Counted from the first letter of the stretch, positions 1 to 8,749 are shown. The stretch is DNA of 64,000 bases from Dyadobacter sp. 3J3 (GCF_009801115.1 NZ_VTOL01000005.1:170300-234299); one strand, 5' to 3'. Made by a program: numbers and translations. Notes: generated by a model not told the origin, from the letters alone.

Positions 1-1431
1 GGTCAGACTGCAACTTTAATAGCAACCGCTATTTCCGGCGCCACTTTAAACTGGTATGGAACAAGTATAACAGGCGGAACAGCATCTGCCACCGCGCCAA
101 CAGTTTCTACCGCGACGGTTGGTAGTATAACTTATTATGTAAGCCAAAGTGTAGGAACTTGTGAAAGTCCTCGTTCAGCGATAGTTGTAAATGTTACGGC
201 TTGTATTCCGCCTGCCGCTCCAATCACCCAAGATTACTTTTCATATTGTGTGGGTGCAAAAGCTGCACAATTGACCGCACAGGGAAGTAATTTGAAATGG
301 TATGGTGGAGATGGAGTTACACTTCTTACTGGTGCACCTACTCCCGGTACGACAGATGCTCACAATGCTTCAACACCTTCGTTTTACGTTACACAAACTA
401 TCAATGGTTGTGAAAGTCCCAAAGCACCTATTTCTATAAATGTAAATGCTATTTCTCCAACTCCGATAATAACTAATCCAAATCCAGTTTGTCAAGGCGC
501 AGTGCTGACCTCACAAATTTTAACAGATGCGATTACACCGGGAGGTATAAATTATTTATGGTATAAAACTGATGGAACTAGCTCAACGACGGCACCGGTT
601 CCATCTAGCACTACTGTCGGGCCCCAAGTTTTTTATGTTACACAAACTAATTCAAGAAGTTGCGAAAGTCTTAAAGCAACCATTACTGTAACCGTGGTGG
701 CTCCTCCTGCGGCACCTGGAATAACTGCGGTGAGTTATTGTAAAGATGCCAAGGCAGTTTCGTTGATCGGGATACCATCTAACGGCGGAGTTTTAAACTG
801 GTATGGAACAAATGCAACCGGTGGAACCGCTTCATCGACAAACCCAATACCTGAGACATCTGCAACAACCTCATACTACGTAAGCCAAACAGTAAATGGC
901 TGTGAAGGTCCCAGAGCAAAACTTGATGTGACAATCAAACCTTTGCCTGCGGCTCCTACAATTGCTAACCCAACGATAGAATATTGTCAATCTGTGCAGG
1001 CTACTGCGTTAACAGCTACAGGAACAACTGGATCTGTTCTTTGGTATACGGCAGCCACTGGTGGAACGGGAATTTCGTCAATTATACCATCCACTGCCAC
1101 GGAAGGAACTACATCATATTATGTTGATCAGACAGTTAATGGTTGTACAAGTACGAGAGCAAGTGTTGCGGTTAAAATAAACGTAACCCCCAAGCCAGCA
1201 GTAGCGACACCATCAGTAGCCTATTGTCAGAATGCAACAGCAACTGCACTAGCAGCCTCTGGAACAAATCTAAAATGGTATTTGACAATAGACGATACCA
1301 ATCCACGTACAACACCTTTGACTCCATACACGGCCAAAGTGGAAGATTATTCCTTTTACGTAACGCAAACAGGGACGAATACCTGCGAAAGTGCAAAAGC
1401 TGAAATAAAGGTCCACATCAAACCACTTCCT
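1..1431 (+). repeat. Six tandem Ig-like coding repeats
   Basis: Each unit is about 240-246 bases. The cysteine that opens a unit falls near bases 247, 490, 739, 985 and 1225, and a partial first unit is cut by the window edge. The units are diverged at DNA level but keep the NWYGT, YYVSQ and C-E-S-P-(R/K) positions. This is a protein-domain repeat, not a CRISPR array. Confidence 0.8.
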
Positions 1432-2508
1432 TCGGCTACGATTTCAGGAAATTCTTCTATACCACTGGGCGGAACGGCTAATGTTTTGATCAATTTTACA
1501 GGTGATGCACCCTGGACTTATATTTTATCAAACGGAATTTCGTCTACGACAAGCAGTGCTAGTCTTTCGGTTCCTGTTAGTCCAACAGTAACTACAAATT
1601 ACAGCGTTACCGAGGTTTCTAATGCTTGCGGAAAAGGAACTATAAATGGAATTGCAATTGTAACGGTACAAATACCAACCTTGACTATTGGTGTTCCATC
1701 GGTGTCAGAGTCTTGTGCGGGTAAAACATTTACGGTACAATTTCAGCAATCCGGTTCTTTCCCGGATGGTAGTACAATGAAGGTGCAAATTTCGACGGTG
1801 AATGAAACGAGTAAGTTTATTTCAGTCCCGTCGGTTGTTAGTGGGAACGTAATTACGGCGACAATTCCGGATACAACAATAAAAGGAGTTTATTTCGTTC
1901 GAATTGCCAATGTTGGTAAAGATGGTACGTTGATCGCGGCAGGAAATGTAAGTTCAGGACAGATTACTGTGAATCCTTTACCTGTGGCTACCTTATCGGG
2001 TACAACTACGATTTATATGGGTGCAACGGCGAACCTGAAAGTAGATTTAACAGGGGATGCTCCATGGACTTTCAGTCTAAATAATGGGTTAGTAGATTCT
2101 CTCGTGTCAACAAGTGTTAACCCGATCATTGTGAAGGTAACACCGAAAACGACGACAACTTACACCATCACTAAGGTTTCAAATCAGTGTGGATCAGGAA
2201 GAGGGGCTGGCGGTGCAAGGATTCAGGTAGATCCTGTTTTGGGAACAGAGCCACCTGTTGTATCCGGCGACTGGCTAAAAATTTACCCAACCCTGGTTGA
2301 TTCAAAGTGTACAGTCGAAATAACATCAGCGGTCTCGGCGAAAGAAGCAGATGTTGAAATCCTGGATTTGACCGGACGTTCGTTGTTTAAAAAATCAATA
2401 CGCGAGAAAATAACGGAGGTCGATTTTTCTCAAAGACCGGCCGGATTATATCTGATAAAGGTGCAAAATGGTAAATACTCTTCGGTACAGAGAATCCTCA
2501 AACCTTAG
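1..2508 (+). CDS. Ig-like repeat protein with T9SS sorting domain (5' partial)
   Basis: The frame is already open at base 1, so the start lies upstream and the visible 835 residues are the C-terminal part of a larger secreted protein. Six repeats of about 80 residues, each with a tryptophan-tyrosine core, a YYV(S/T)Q strand and a C-E-S-P motif, run through the first 477 residues. Two longer related modules with a GDAPWT(Y/F) motif follow. The last 80 residues (LKIYPTLVDS..., ending in LIKVQNGKYSS...) have the form of a T9SS type A C-terminal sorting domain, which is normally cleaved by PorU. I infer a surface or released adhesin-like protein; no ligand can be named. A strong terminator follows the stop codon. 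Confidence 0.85.
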   Translation, partial: GQTATLIATAISGATLNWYGTSITGGTASATAPTVSTATVGSITYYVSQSVGTCESPRSAIVVNVTACIPPAAPITQDYFSYCVGAKAAQLTAQGSNLKWYGGDGVTLLTGAPTPGTTDAHNASTPSFYVTQTINGCESPKAPISINVNAISPTPIITNPNPVCQGAVLTSQILTDAITPGGINYLWYKTDGTSSTTAPVPSSTTVGPQVFYVTQTNSRSCESLKATITVTVVAPPAAPGITAVSYCKDAKAVSLIGIPSNGGVLNWYGTNATGGTASSTNPIPETSATTSYYVSQTVNGCEGPRAKLDVTIKPLPAAPTIANPTIEYCQSVQATALTATGTTGSVLWYTAATGGTGISSIIPSTATEGTTSYYVDQTVNGCTSTRASVAVKINVTPKPAVATPSVAYCQNATATALAASGTNLKWYLTIDDTNPRTTPLTPYTAKVEDYSFYVTQTGTNTCESAKAEIKVHIKPLPSATISGNSSIPLGGTANVLINFTGDAPWTYILSNGISSTTSSASLSVPVSPTVTTNYSVTEVSNACGKGTINGIAIVTVQIPTLTIGVPSVSESCAGKTFTVQFQQSGSFPDGSTMKVQISTVNETSKFISVPSVVSGNVITATIPDTTIKGVYFVRIANVGKDGTLIAAGNVSSGQITVNPLPVATLSGTTTIYMGATANLKVDLTGDAPWTFSLNNGLVDSLVSTSVNPIIVKVTPKTTTTYTITKVSNQCGSGRGAGGARIQVDPVLGTEPPVVSGDWLKIYPTLVDSKCTVEITSAVSAKEADVEILDLTGRSLFKKSIREKITEVDFSQRPAGLYLIKVQNGKYSSVQRILKP

Positions 2509-2527
2509 TTAACCGATATTTTTAAGT

Positions 2528-2563
2528 AAAGCGGGGAGTATATTACTTCCCGCTTTTGTTTTG
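2528..2563 (+). terminator. Rho-independent terminator after the Ig-repeat gene
   Basis: A hairpin AAAGCGGGgAGTA / TACTtCCCGCTTT is followed by TTGTTTT. It lies 20 bases past the stop and before tadA. Confidence 0.75.
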
Positions 2564-2584
2564 GTACCCATAATAAATTAGATA

Positions 2585-3031
2585 ATGACTTCCGATTTCC
2601 TGGATAATTATTTCATGGCAGAGGCCTTAAGAATGGCTCAGGTCGCTTTCGAGGAAGGTGAGATTCCTGTTGGTGCAATTGTTGTAATTGGAGAAAGAAT
2701 AATCGGAAAAGGATACAATCAGACCGAACGCCTTAAAGATGTGACTGCACATGCTGAAATGCTTGCTATAACAGCTGCTTCGGAATATCTGGGAGGAAAG
2801 TATCTTCAGGATTGTACTTTGTATGTAACCCTGGAACCCTGCGTGATGTGTGCCGGAGCATTGTACTGGTCACAAATGAAGCGGGTCGTATTTGGTGCAA
2901 TGGACGAAAAAAGAGGTTTTTCTAGACTGGAAGTGAATGTTTTACATCCAAAAACACAATTGAAAACGGGGATTTTGGCAGACGAATCCCAGGCATTGTT
3001 ACTCAAATTTTTTAAGGGTTTAAGAACATAA
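2585..3031 (+). CDS. tadA: tRNA-specific adenosine deaminase (TadA family)
   Basis: This 148-residue zinc deaminase is expected to convert adenosine-34 to inosine in the wobble position of tRNA-Arg(ACG). The cytidine-deaminase fold signature is complete: H56-A-E58 carries the first zinc ligand and the catalytic glutamate, and P-C86-V-M-C89 carries the two cysteine ligands. The length matches TadA. Guanine deaminases share the fold, but the TLEPCVMCAGAL context and the single-copy housekeeping setting favour TadA. The gene sits alone between a terminator and sodA. Confidence 0.85.
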   Translation: MTSDFLDNYFMAEALRMAQVAFEEGEIPVGAIVVIGERIIGKGYNQTERLKDVTAHAEMLAITAASEYLGGKYLQDCTLYVTLEPCVMCAGALYWSQMKRVVFGAMDEKRGFSRLEVNVLHPKTQLKTGILADESQALLLKFFKGLRT

Positions 3032-3094
3032 AGCACTTTTCTGCTGTTAACCAAGTAAGAAAACATATTCAATAACCAATAAACCTATTTCATA

Positions 3095-3703
3095 ATGGCA
3101 TTTACACTTGATCCCTTACCATACGCAAACAACGCGTTAGAACCGCATTTCGACGCGCTTACAATGGAGATTCATCATGACCGTCACCATCAGGCATATG
3201 TTACAAATTTGAATGCAGCCGTAACAGGAACTGAACTGGAAGGTAAAACAATAGAAGAATTAATTGCCAACATCAGCAAAGCACCAGCACCGGTGCGTAA
3301 TAACGGAGGTGGGCACTGGAACCATACATTTTTCTGGAAATCACTTTCTGCATCTGGCGGTGGAGAACCAACGGGGGAATTAGGAAAAGCGATTACAGCG
3401 AAATTCGGTTCTTTCTCTGCCTTCAAAGACGAGTTCAAAAAAGCTTCAATTGGCCGTTTTGGTTCAGGATGGGCATGGCTTATTGTGAAAGCTGACGGTG
3501 AAATTGCAATCGTTTCTTCACCAAATCAAGATAACCCTTTGATGGATATTGCTGAAACAAAAGGAACACCTGTTATCGGTTTGGACGTTTGGGAACACGC
3601 ATATTACCTGAAATATCAAAATAAACGTCCTGATTATATCGATGCATACTGGAACGTAGTGGATTGGAAAGCCGCTGACGCTCTTTATGTTGCGGCGAAA
3701 TAG
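3095..3703 (+). CDS. sodA: Superoxide dismutase, Mn type
   Basis: This 202-residue protein disproportionates superoxide to hydrogen peroxide and oxygen. The metal ligands are H27, H77, D164 and H168, the last two in the family signature D-V-W-E-H-A-Y-Y. A glutamine in NQDNPLM (about 145) and glycines rather than glutamine before the HWNH motif are the arrangement of manganese enzymes, so I call it Mn type; cambialistic use of iron cannot be excluded. There is no signal peptide, so it should be cytoplasmic. It has its own downstream hairpin. Confidence 0.92.
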   Translation: MAFTLDPLPYANNALEPHFDALTMEIHHDRHHQAYVTNLNAAVTGTELEGKTIEELIANISKAPAPVRNNGGGHWNHTFFWKSLSASGGGEPTGELGKAITAKFGSFSAFKDEFKKASIGRFGSGWAWLIVKADGEIAIVSSPNQDNPLMDIAETKGTPVIGLDVWEHAYYLKYQNKRPDYIDAYWNVVDWKAADALYVAAK

Positions 3704-3715
3704 TCGAATGGAAAT

Positions 3716-3777
3716 AAAAAAGGTTTACAGTTTTCGAAAAAAAATATCCAAATTGTCTTGGAAGCTGTAAACCTTTT
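3716..3777 (+). terminator. Long inverted repeat after sodA
   Basis: The arms AAAAGGTTTACAG and CTGTAAACCTTTT are separated by about 34 bases. It probably ends sodA transcription before the tRNA gene. Confidence 0.6.
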
Positions 3778-3798
3778 CATAATTTTGTGTCCTCAAAC

Positions 3799-3873
3799 GG
3801 AGGTTGTAGCTCAGTCGGTTAGAGCGCTAGATTGTGGTTCTAGAGGTCGCGGGTTCGAGACCCGTCTCCCTCC
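3799..3873 (+). tRNA. tRNA-His (anticodon GTG)
   Basis: A cloverleaf can be drawn. The anticodon stem is CTAGA/TCTAG around the loop TTGTGGT, with the GTG anticodon at 3834-3836. The T arm is GCGGG-TTCGAGA-CCCGT, and the D arm is GCTC-AGTCGGTTA-GAGC. A G at 3799 opposite C73 (3873) gives the extra G-1:C73 pair typical of tRNA-His. CCA is not encoded. The acceptor stem is odd: positions 5-68 (T/C) and 6-67 (T/T) do not pair, while the flanking pairs are good. A tyrosine-recombinase remnant begins about 250 bases downstream. Confidence 0.88.
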
Positions 3874-3900
3874 CATTTAGAAGTTTTTAAAATCAACAAA

Positions 3901-3934
3901 ATGCCCGTAAATCAATGATTTACGGGCATTTTTG
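3901..3934 (+). terminator. Perfect hairpin terminator after tRNA-His
   Basis: The arms ATGCCCGTAAATCA and TGATTTACGGGCAT form a 14-base near-perfect dyad, followed by TTTTTG. Confidence 0.8.
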
Positions 3935-3976
3935 CTTTCCGGGATATCCCAAAATATGCAAAAATTCTCAATGTTT

Positions 3977-4024
3977 CAGTGAGTGATTCGTGTAGTTCAC
4001 TCATTTTTGAAAAAAGACTCACTG
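3977..4024. repeat. Short inverted repeats upstream of the integrase remnant
   Basis: CAGTGAGT (3977-3984) and ACTCACTG (4017-4024) are exact reverse complements, with a related TTCACTCAT between them. They lie between the tRNA and the truncated integrase, where recombinase arm sites or a promoter would be expected. Their function is not known. Confidence 0.45.
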
Positions 4025-4124
4025 AGATGGGTTTAATTAATTGATTTACAAGTTGTTCAATAGCTAAACATCTTGTTTTACAAGCGCGGCGGCTCGATAT
4101 TTATTCATCTTAAACGCTTGTGTT

Positions 4125-4558
4125 ATGTTGGAAAAGAGTTTCGGCCTGCTTTTTTATTTAAAGCCCGCCAAAAATCAAAAGGGGACTGTTAGATATGTTT
4201 ATCTAAGAATCACGGTCGAAGGAAAGATTGTAGAACTGTCTACAAAAGAGCTTTGGGAAACAAAACAATGGAATTCCATAGCAGGTAGGGCAACTGGGGT
4301 AAAAGAAGATTCCAAGACGCTAAATGCTTATCTGGACATGCTAACCGCAAAAGTTCACCAAGCGAAAAAGATGCTCGTTGAGGATGACAAAGAAGTCACA
4401 GCCGAAGCATTGAAAAATATTTTGCTTGGAAAGAGTAATGAAAAAAGGACGATCCTCGAAGTCTTCCAATATCATAATGAGCAGATGGAGGCGTTGGTCG
4501 GAAAAGAATTTGCTCCACTTACTCTAAGCAGGTACAAAACTGCCCTTGAGATCTTTAC
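4125..4558 (+). pseudogene. Tyrosine recombinase/integrase, truncated after the N-terminal domains
   Basis: About the first 142 residues resemble Bacteroidota phage/ICE integrases. An arm-DNA-binding-like start (LLFYLKPAKNQKG...VYLRITVEGK) leads into a SAM-like core-binding segment ending near TLSRYKTALE. The similarity then stops, and the frame runs on into the antisense of the neighbouring lipoprotein gene to a stop at 4668-4670. The whole catalytic domain, with its R...H-x-x-R...Y residues, is absent, so the protein cannot recombine DNA. Its place just past a tRNA gene is typical of integrated elements. I place the break near 4550, next to the stop of the minus-strand gene. Confidence 0.7.
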
Positions 4559-4559
4559 A

Positions 4560-6635
4560 TTATTCCTTTTTCTTGTTGTTATGCCCATATTCAACACGGT
4601 AACCTCGTTGTACCCATACCAGGATCCCTTCATCGAGGATGGCAGTATGTTTATAGCCAAAACGTCTTAGTGTGTTTACAACCTTGGAAGATGCCGCATG
4701 AGGACACGCGCAGTAAACAATAATCATAGTACTGTCATTGGGTATATCTTTGATAAATTTACCAGGTTCTTCATAGTAAGGTACAGGAACGGATCCCGGA
4801 ATATGCGTCTGGTGCCATGCTGCCTTCGAACGGGCGTCAAGAATAATCATCCGGGAATTTTCTTTTAATGCTTTTTCTACTTGAATGGCAGGCACATAAA
4901 GGTTATCCCGCAGGGTGAAATTCGGTGTTTTCTTTGTTGGGTTTAATACGTAATCTTTTGGCAACGGTTCTGTTATTGCAACTGCTAGGGGGGCATTCCA
5001 GCCCGAAGCCCTGCTTCTAAGATATGCCGTAAGCGCATTAATTTCCACTTTGCTCAGGCTGTCTTTAAATGGTGGCATAGGCGTGTTATCCCTGCCTTCT
5101 GTAATGGTATATCGTAAGAAGGCATCGCTGGCAGTAGCAAGTAGCATGGGATGCCCCAAAGCCGGTGCTTTTACCCCTTCTCCTTTCACACCATGGCATG
5201 ACGCACAATGTTTTACATACAATCCTTTACCTTGTACAACATTGCCCCTTACTGGTTCTGATGACATTTCGATCGGCTTTTTGACACCACTTTTCTCATG
5301 CAGCCATTTTAACAATAATTCAATTTCACCCGAACTAAGCGGACCACCCTGACTCTTTGCATAAGGCGCCATGGCGGTGCCTGACCGTCCGTAAGAAATG
5401 GTATGTTCAAGGTAGTTATAGCTTGATTTTGGTTTCAGCGTAGTTGCCATTAATGCATGCGAACGTAATGACGGCGCAAAATCTGCCGCATAACCTTCGC
5501 GGTCTTTGCCGTGGCACAGGGCGCAGTACTTTGCATAAATAAGTGAAGCATGCTGCGATGAAGCACTGCTAAGGTTAGTTTCATCTTTAAAATCATATAT
5601 TTTCGCCAAAGCAGCCTGCTGTTTCGACTCCTGAATAAAGTCCAGCTGTACACCATAAGCATATTCCTTAAATACCGTCAAAGTTTTGTTGGCTGTGTCG
5701 GCCCGCAAAGCCTTCGCAGGCAACTTCTTGTGCAGAAAGTCGCGGGTATCTTTTAGATTTTTCACTTCAAATCGCACAGCATATACCCCTGGTCCACGTT
5801 TTTTTAAGAAACTGCTAAATGCATCTCCGGAAGATTTTGGAGTTATTAAATGTAACTCCTGCTTATGTGCCACTTTAAAACGTGCAAATGTTTCGCCAAC
5901 TTCCAGTTCGGTAAAGCCGATTTTATTGAATTCTTGGCGGGTGGCATTTAAATCCTCCACGACAATCAGCAGAGAAGTTATTCCCACTACACCATTAGGA
6001 TTGCTTTCATAATATCTGCGCCAGACAGCCGGGCTCCATTCTTCTTCCAGTTCCCGGTAAGGATAGTCCACATATTCCATAAAATTAGGAAGATAAGGCG
6101 GCGGATTAATAGTATCGAAATCGATACTGCGCCATTGTGCTCCCCCATCGTCAAAGCTCCATCCCTCGGGCTTTTTTTTCGTACCCCGGCCCGACTTAAT
6201 CGAGTCTGTTGTTAACTGCTTTGTATTAAGCCATCGGAATGTTGTGTCAGTTGAGGAGGTAGATACAGAATACAGGCGTACACCCTGATTATGCTTTTGA
6301 AAAGATGTGATGAAAGAATCTGTATCGGCTACCTTCCCCGTATCGTTTACTGCAAGAAGCTCCAGGTACGATTGATCCGGAAAATTAACCAAAGCGGAGA
6401 GTGTGCCTTTATAAAGGCCTTGTTCAAAATTTTCAGCCTTAGGCATGTCAAATCCAAGAACGTCGGTATAATACTTTCGTGCACTATCTAAGCTTTTAAC
6501 CACAAGTGTTGCGCTGTTTATACCAAATCCCGCACCAAGCAATTGATTGTTATCAATGTCTTTGTTCTGTTTTGAGGTGCAGGATAAAATAAATCCAAAA
6601 ATAATAATGGATGCTGTTTTAAGGTTTCCTTTCAT
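4560..6635 (-). CDS. Lipoprotein fusing VOC domains, two cytochrome c domains and a rhodanese
   Basis: This 691-residue protein has an unusual architecture. A lipoprotein signal ends in I-L-S-C19. Residues about 38-210 look like a glyoxalase/VOC domain and 218-335 like a second VOC-type half. Two class I cytochrome c domains follow: C371-A-L-C374-H375 with a possible axial Met in TAMAPY (M422), and C477-A-S-C480-H481 with a possible axial Met in NTPMPPF (M520). Residues about 580-680 form a rhodanese-like domain with the loop Y-C642-A-C644-P-H at the active-site position. I infer a membrane-anchored periplasmic redox protein; the substrate is unknown, and sulfur or thiol-adduct chemistry is only a guess. 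It is intact although it lies inside decayed mobile DNA. Confidence 0.8.
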   Translation of the reverse strand: MKGNLKTASIIIFGFILSCTSKQNKDIDNNQLLGAGFGINSATLVVKSLDSARKYYTDVLGFDMPKAENFEQGLYKGTLSALVNFPDQSYLELLAVNDTGKVADTDSFITSFQKHNQGVRLYSVSTSSTDTTFRWLNTKQLTTDSIKSGRGTKKKPEGWSFDDGGAQWRSIDFDTINPPPYLPNFMEYVDYPYRELEEEWSPAVWRRYYESNPNGVVGITSLLIVVEDLNATRQEFNKIGFTELEVGETFARFKVAHKQELHLITPKSSGDAFSSFLKKRGPGVYAVRFEVKNLKDTRDFLHKKLPAKALRADTANKTLTVFKEYAYGVQLDFIQESKQQAALAKIYDFKDETNLSSASSQHASLIYAKYCALCHGKDREGYAADFAPSLRSHALMATTLKPKSSYNYLEHTISYGRSGTAMAPYAKSQGGPLSSGEIELLLKWLHEKSGVKKPIEMSSEPVRGNVVQGKGLYVKHCASCHGVKGEGVKAPALGHPMLLATASDAFLRYTITEGRDNTPMPPFKDSLSKVEINALTAYLRSRASGWNAPLAVAITEPLPKDYVLNPTKKTPNFTLRDNLYVPAIQVEKALKENSRMIILDARSKAAWHQTHIPGSVPVPYYEEPGKFIKDIPNDSTMIIVYCACPHAASSKVVNTLRRFGYKHTAILDEGILVWVQRGYRVEYGHNNKKKE

Positions 6636-6855
6636 TTGAAGATTTTTACTACTTTAATCAAAGAGTCAATTGTTTGCTAATGAGCCTATTATCTAAACAA
6701 TATAATGTTTATTTTTGCCTAAATCCATACCGTTGGATAAATGATATTGTGGTCAGCTTTGAATGCCGGTAGTAAACATTAGATAGCGTCAAAGATGTAT
6801 TTTCTCAATCTGAAACTCCCGCTTTTTGCCAGGTTATTTTTTTTTATTTGAATGA

Positions 6856-7350
6856 AGTTTTATTGGTAATGTCGAAACCTCCTGTATTACAGATTTGCTA
6901 ATTCCCTGTCCAAGGCATAGACGAAGAGGTACCAGAATTAGTGGGTTCAAGTCTAGCAATATAAACGCCAGGCTTTCTGAAAGACTTGTAGAATTTGCCT
7001 TTAAAAAAAAGGACTCAAAGTCTTGCGATTGGTTGCGGATCGAATGCCGCCTTTCTTGAAGTTACGCCGCATTCCAGATGGTTAGATCTTGGAATCGATC
7101 GTTTGTTACTGCTGTCTCGCCCGACGCAGCAGTGCGCGATGACTACTGTGAGCTCCTGAAAAATGCCGGTACTGCATTTTATTGCATAAAAACGTATTTA
7201 CTGATGGAATTCCGGAAAGGCTTGGCGGAATACTCACGCGGCGAAAAATCGATGGATGATTTTACGAGAAATATGGACGCTATTCTCAAAATCGTATTTT
7301 TCCGCACCTTGCAAGGTGTGAATTGGAAAAGCGCAAAGGTTCTGTGTTAA
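6856..7350 (+). pseudogene. Unidentified open frame broken by one TGA
   Basis: One frame stays open from 6856 to 7350 except for a TGA at 7057-7059. The part before it includes ARLSERLVEFAFKKK and CDWLRIECRL; the part after it is a 90-residue stretch starting at ATG 7078. The WLRIECRL segment faintly recalls replication-initiation proteins of mobile elements, but I do not recognise the family with confidence. Its position between an integrase remnant and an IS remnant suggests a decayed accessory gene. The other possibility is that only the 7078-7350 piece is a short real gene. Confidence 0.35.
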
Positions 7351-7399
7351 GATCCAAGTGTTTTTTGGGTTATTTTTTAATTTTGGACTTAGGCGGCTT

Positions 7400-7490
7400 T
7401 TGGCCAGCCTGTTCAGGGGTGGCTCAGTTTTATGACCGCCCCTGATTTTTGGGCGGCCACTTTGTTTGTATTTTCAGGCTGTTTTATGAG
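7400..7490. repeat. GGGTGGC/GGGCGGC repeat block, possibly an IS end
   Basis: TCAGGGGTGG (7413-7422) can pair with CCGCCCCTGA (7436-7445). Two diverged direct copies, GGGTGGCTCAGTTT and GGGCGGCCACTTTG, follow one another. This resembles the multiple terminal repeats of IS21-family elements in Bacteroidota, but no istA or istB gene is next to it. Confidence 0.35.
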
Positions 7491-7514
7491 ATATTCGATG
7501 TCGTTTGTTACGGA

Positions 7515-7703
7515 TCAGATCAAACAGCAAAGAAGTTTTATTGATCCACTCACTTTTTCATCATCTTTTATTAATGCTGAGAGCTTGGTGGTAATTTCCT
7601 TCTCCTCTTTGTTTAGAAACACCATTTGTTTATTAATTCCGTTATATGGATGTTTTATTAGGTTCTGCCACGCGAAAGTATACTGAGCCAGTGTTCTTTT
7701 CTC
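7515..7703 (-). pseudogene. Fragment resembling an IS110-family transposase
   Basis: A 63-codon minus-strand stretch between stops contains W-Q-N-L-I-K-H-P-Y-N, N-K-E-E-K-E-I-T-T-K-L and SIKLLC. This pattern of a charged helix leading to an LLCSI-like motif is what precedes the SIPGIG helix-hairpin-helix segment of IS110 transposases. There is no start region, no DEDD catalytic domain and no C-terminal half, so it can only be a relic. The family call is tentative. Confidence 0.35.
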
Positions 7704-7726
7704 TTAATCGACGTAAGTTCCAAAAG

Positions 7727-8749
7727 TTAACGCCACCCCAGTCCAGGTGCCACATGTTCTAAAATAGAAGAGAGCACATGTACGTTGTAATCAACTCCCA
7801 GTGTATTGGGTATGGTCAAAAGTACAGTATCCGCTTCCTGAATAGCTTCGTCCTGTGCCAGTTCTTTGATGAGTTGATCTGGTTCCGCGGCATAACTTCT
7901 GCCGAAAATCGCACGTTTGTCCTGTTCAATCATTCCGATTTTATCTCGACGATCGGATTCCTGACCAAAGTAATACCGGTCCTGATCGTTTACCAATGCG
8001 AAAATAGACCTACTAACCGAAACCCTTGGTGCGCGCTCGTGTCCCGCTTTCTTCCAAGCTTCTTTGTATAACCTGATCTGCTCGGCCTGCTGCACATGAA
8101 AAGGTTTACCGCCTTCATCGTATTTCAAGGTAGAACTCTGAAGGTACATTCCGTTTTCGGCTGCCCAAACAGCAGTAGCATTAGAAGCGGCTCCCCACCA
8201 GATACGTTCTCTTAATCCTTCTGAGTAAGGTTCCAAACGCAGTAATCCCGGAGGGTTTGGAAACATTGGGTATGGATTTGGCTGCGCAAATCCTTTACCT
8301 TTTAGTCTTTCCAGGAATTCCAGTGCTTTGCGGCGCCCCATATCCGCTTCGGTTTCTCCCTCAGCCGGTTCGTATCCAAAATAACGCCAACCGTCAATCA
8401 CCTGTTCCGGCGAACCTCTGCTAACCCCCAATTGCAATCGGCCTTCGGAAATTAAGTCCGCGGCGCTGGCATCTTCCACCATATACAGTGGATTTTCATA
8501 ACGCATATCAATCACACCAGTTCCTATCTCTATTTTGCTTGTTTTGGCACCAACGGCTGCCAGCAGCGGAAAAGGCGAGGCTAATTGAGATGCAAAGTGA
8601 TGAACACGAAAATAAGCGCCATCCAAACCAATCTCTTCGGCAGCAACAGCCAAATCAATGGATTGCAGCAAGGTGTCACTGGCTGTCTGGGCCTTATAAG
8701 CCGGATGGTCAGACCAATGCCCGAACGATAAAAATCCTATTTTCTTCAT
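7727..8749 (-). CDS. LLM-class flavin-dependent oxidoreductase (luciferase-like)
   Basis: This 340-residue protein has the bacterial-luciferase-like TIM-barrel pattern. It includes the N-terminal strand KKIGFLSFGHW, the region AAEEIGLDGAYFRVHHF, the segment TGVIDMRYENPLYMVEDAS, and L-G-V-S-R-G-S-P-E in the flavin-binding part. Such enzymes use reduced FMN/F420-type flavins to oxidise small molecules. The substrate cannot be read from the sequence. There is no signal peptide, so it should be cytoplasmic. It is separated from its neighbours by a decayed region on one side and a 740-base gap on the other. Confidence 0.82.
   Translation of the reverse strand: MKKIGFLSFGHWSDHPAYKAQTASDTLLQSIDLAVAAEEIGLDGAYFRVHHFASQLASPFPLLAAVGAKTSKIEIGTGVIDMRYENPLYMVEDASAADLISEGRLQLGVSRGSPEQVIDGWRYFGYEPAEGETEADMGRRKALEFLERLKGKGFAQPNPYPMFPNPPGLLRLEPYSEGLRERIWWGAASNATAVWAAENGMYLQSSTLKYDEGGKPFHVQQAEQIRLYKEAWKKAGHERAPRVSVSRSIFALVNDQDRYYFGQESDRRDKIGMIEQDKRAIFGRSYAAEPDQLIKELAQDEAIQEADTVLLTIPNTLGVDYNVHVLSSILEHVAPGLGWR

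Noticed and set aside
1..1431. A CRISPR-like repeat array
   Set aside because: The period is about 240 bases, the repeats are coding and diverged, and there are no spacer-type unique segments. No cas genes are present.
6941..6960. A tRNA-like GTGGGTTCAAGTC
   Set aside because: It looks like a T arm, but the sides (GTGGG and CTAGC) do not pair and no cloverleaf can be built.
7432..7686. An 84-codon plus-strand open frame
   Set aside because: The minus strand reads as an IS110-like fragment over most of it, and the plus-strand product has no recognisable pattern. Reported as a minus-strand relic instead.
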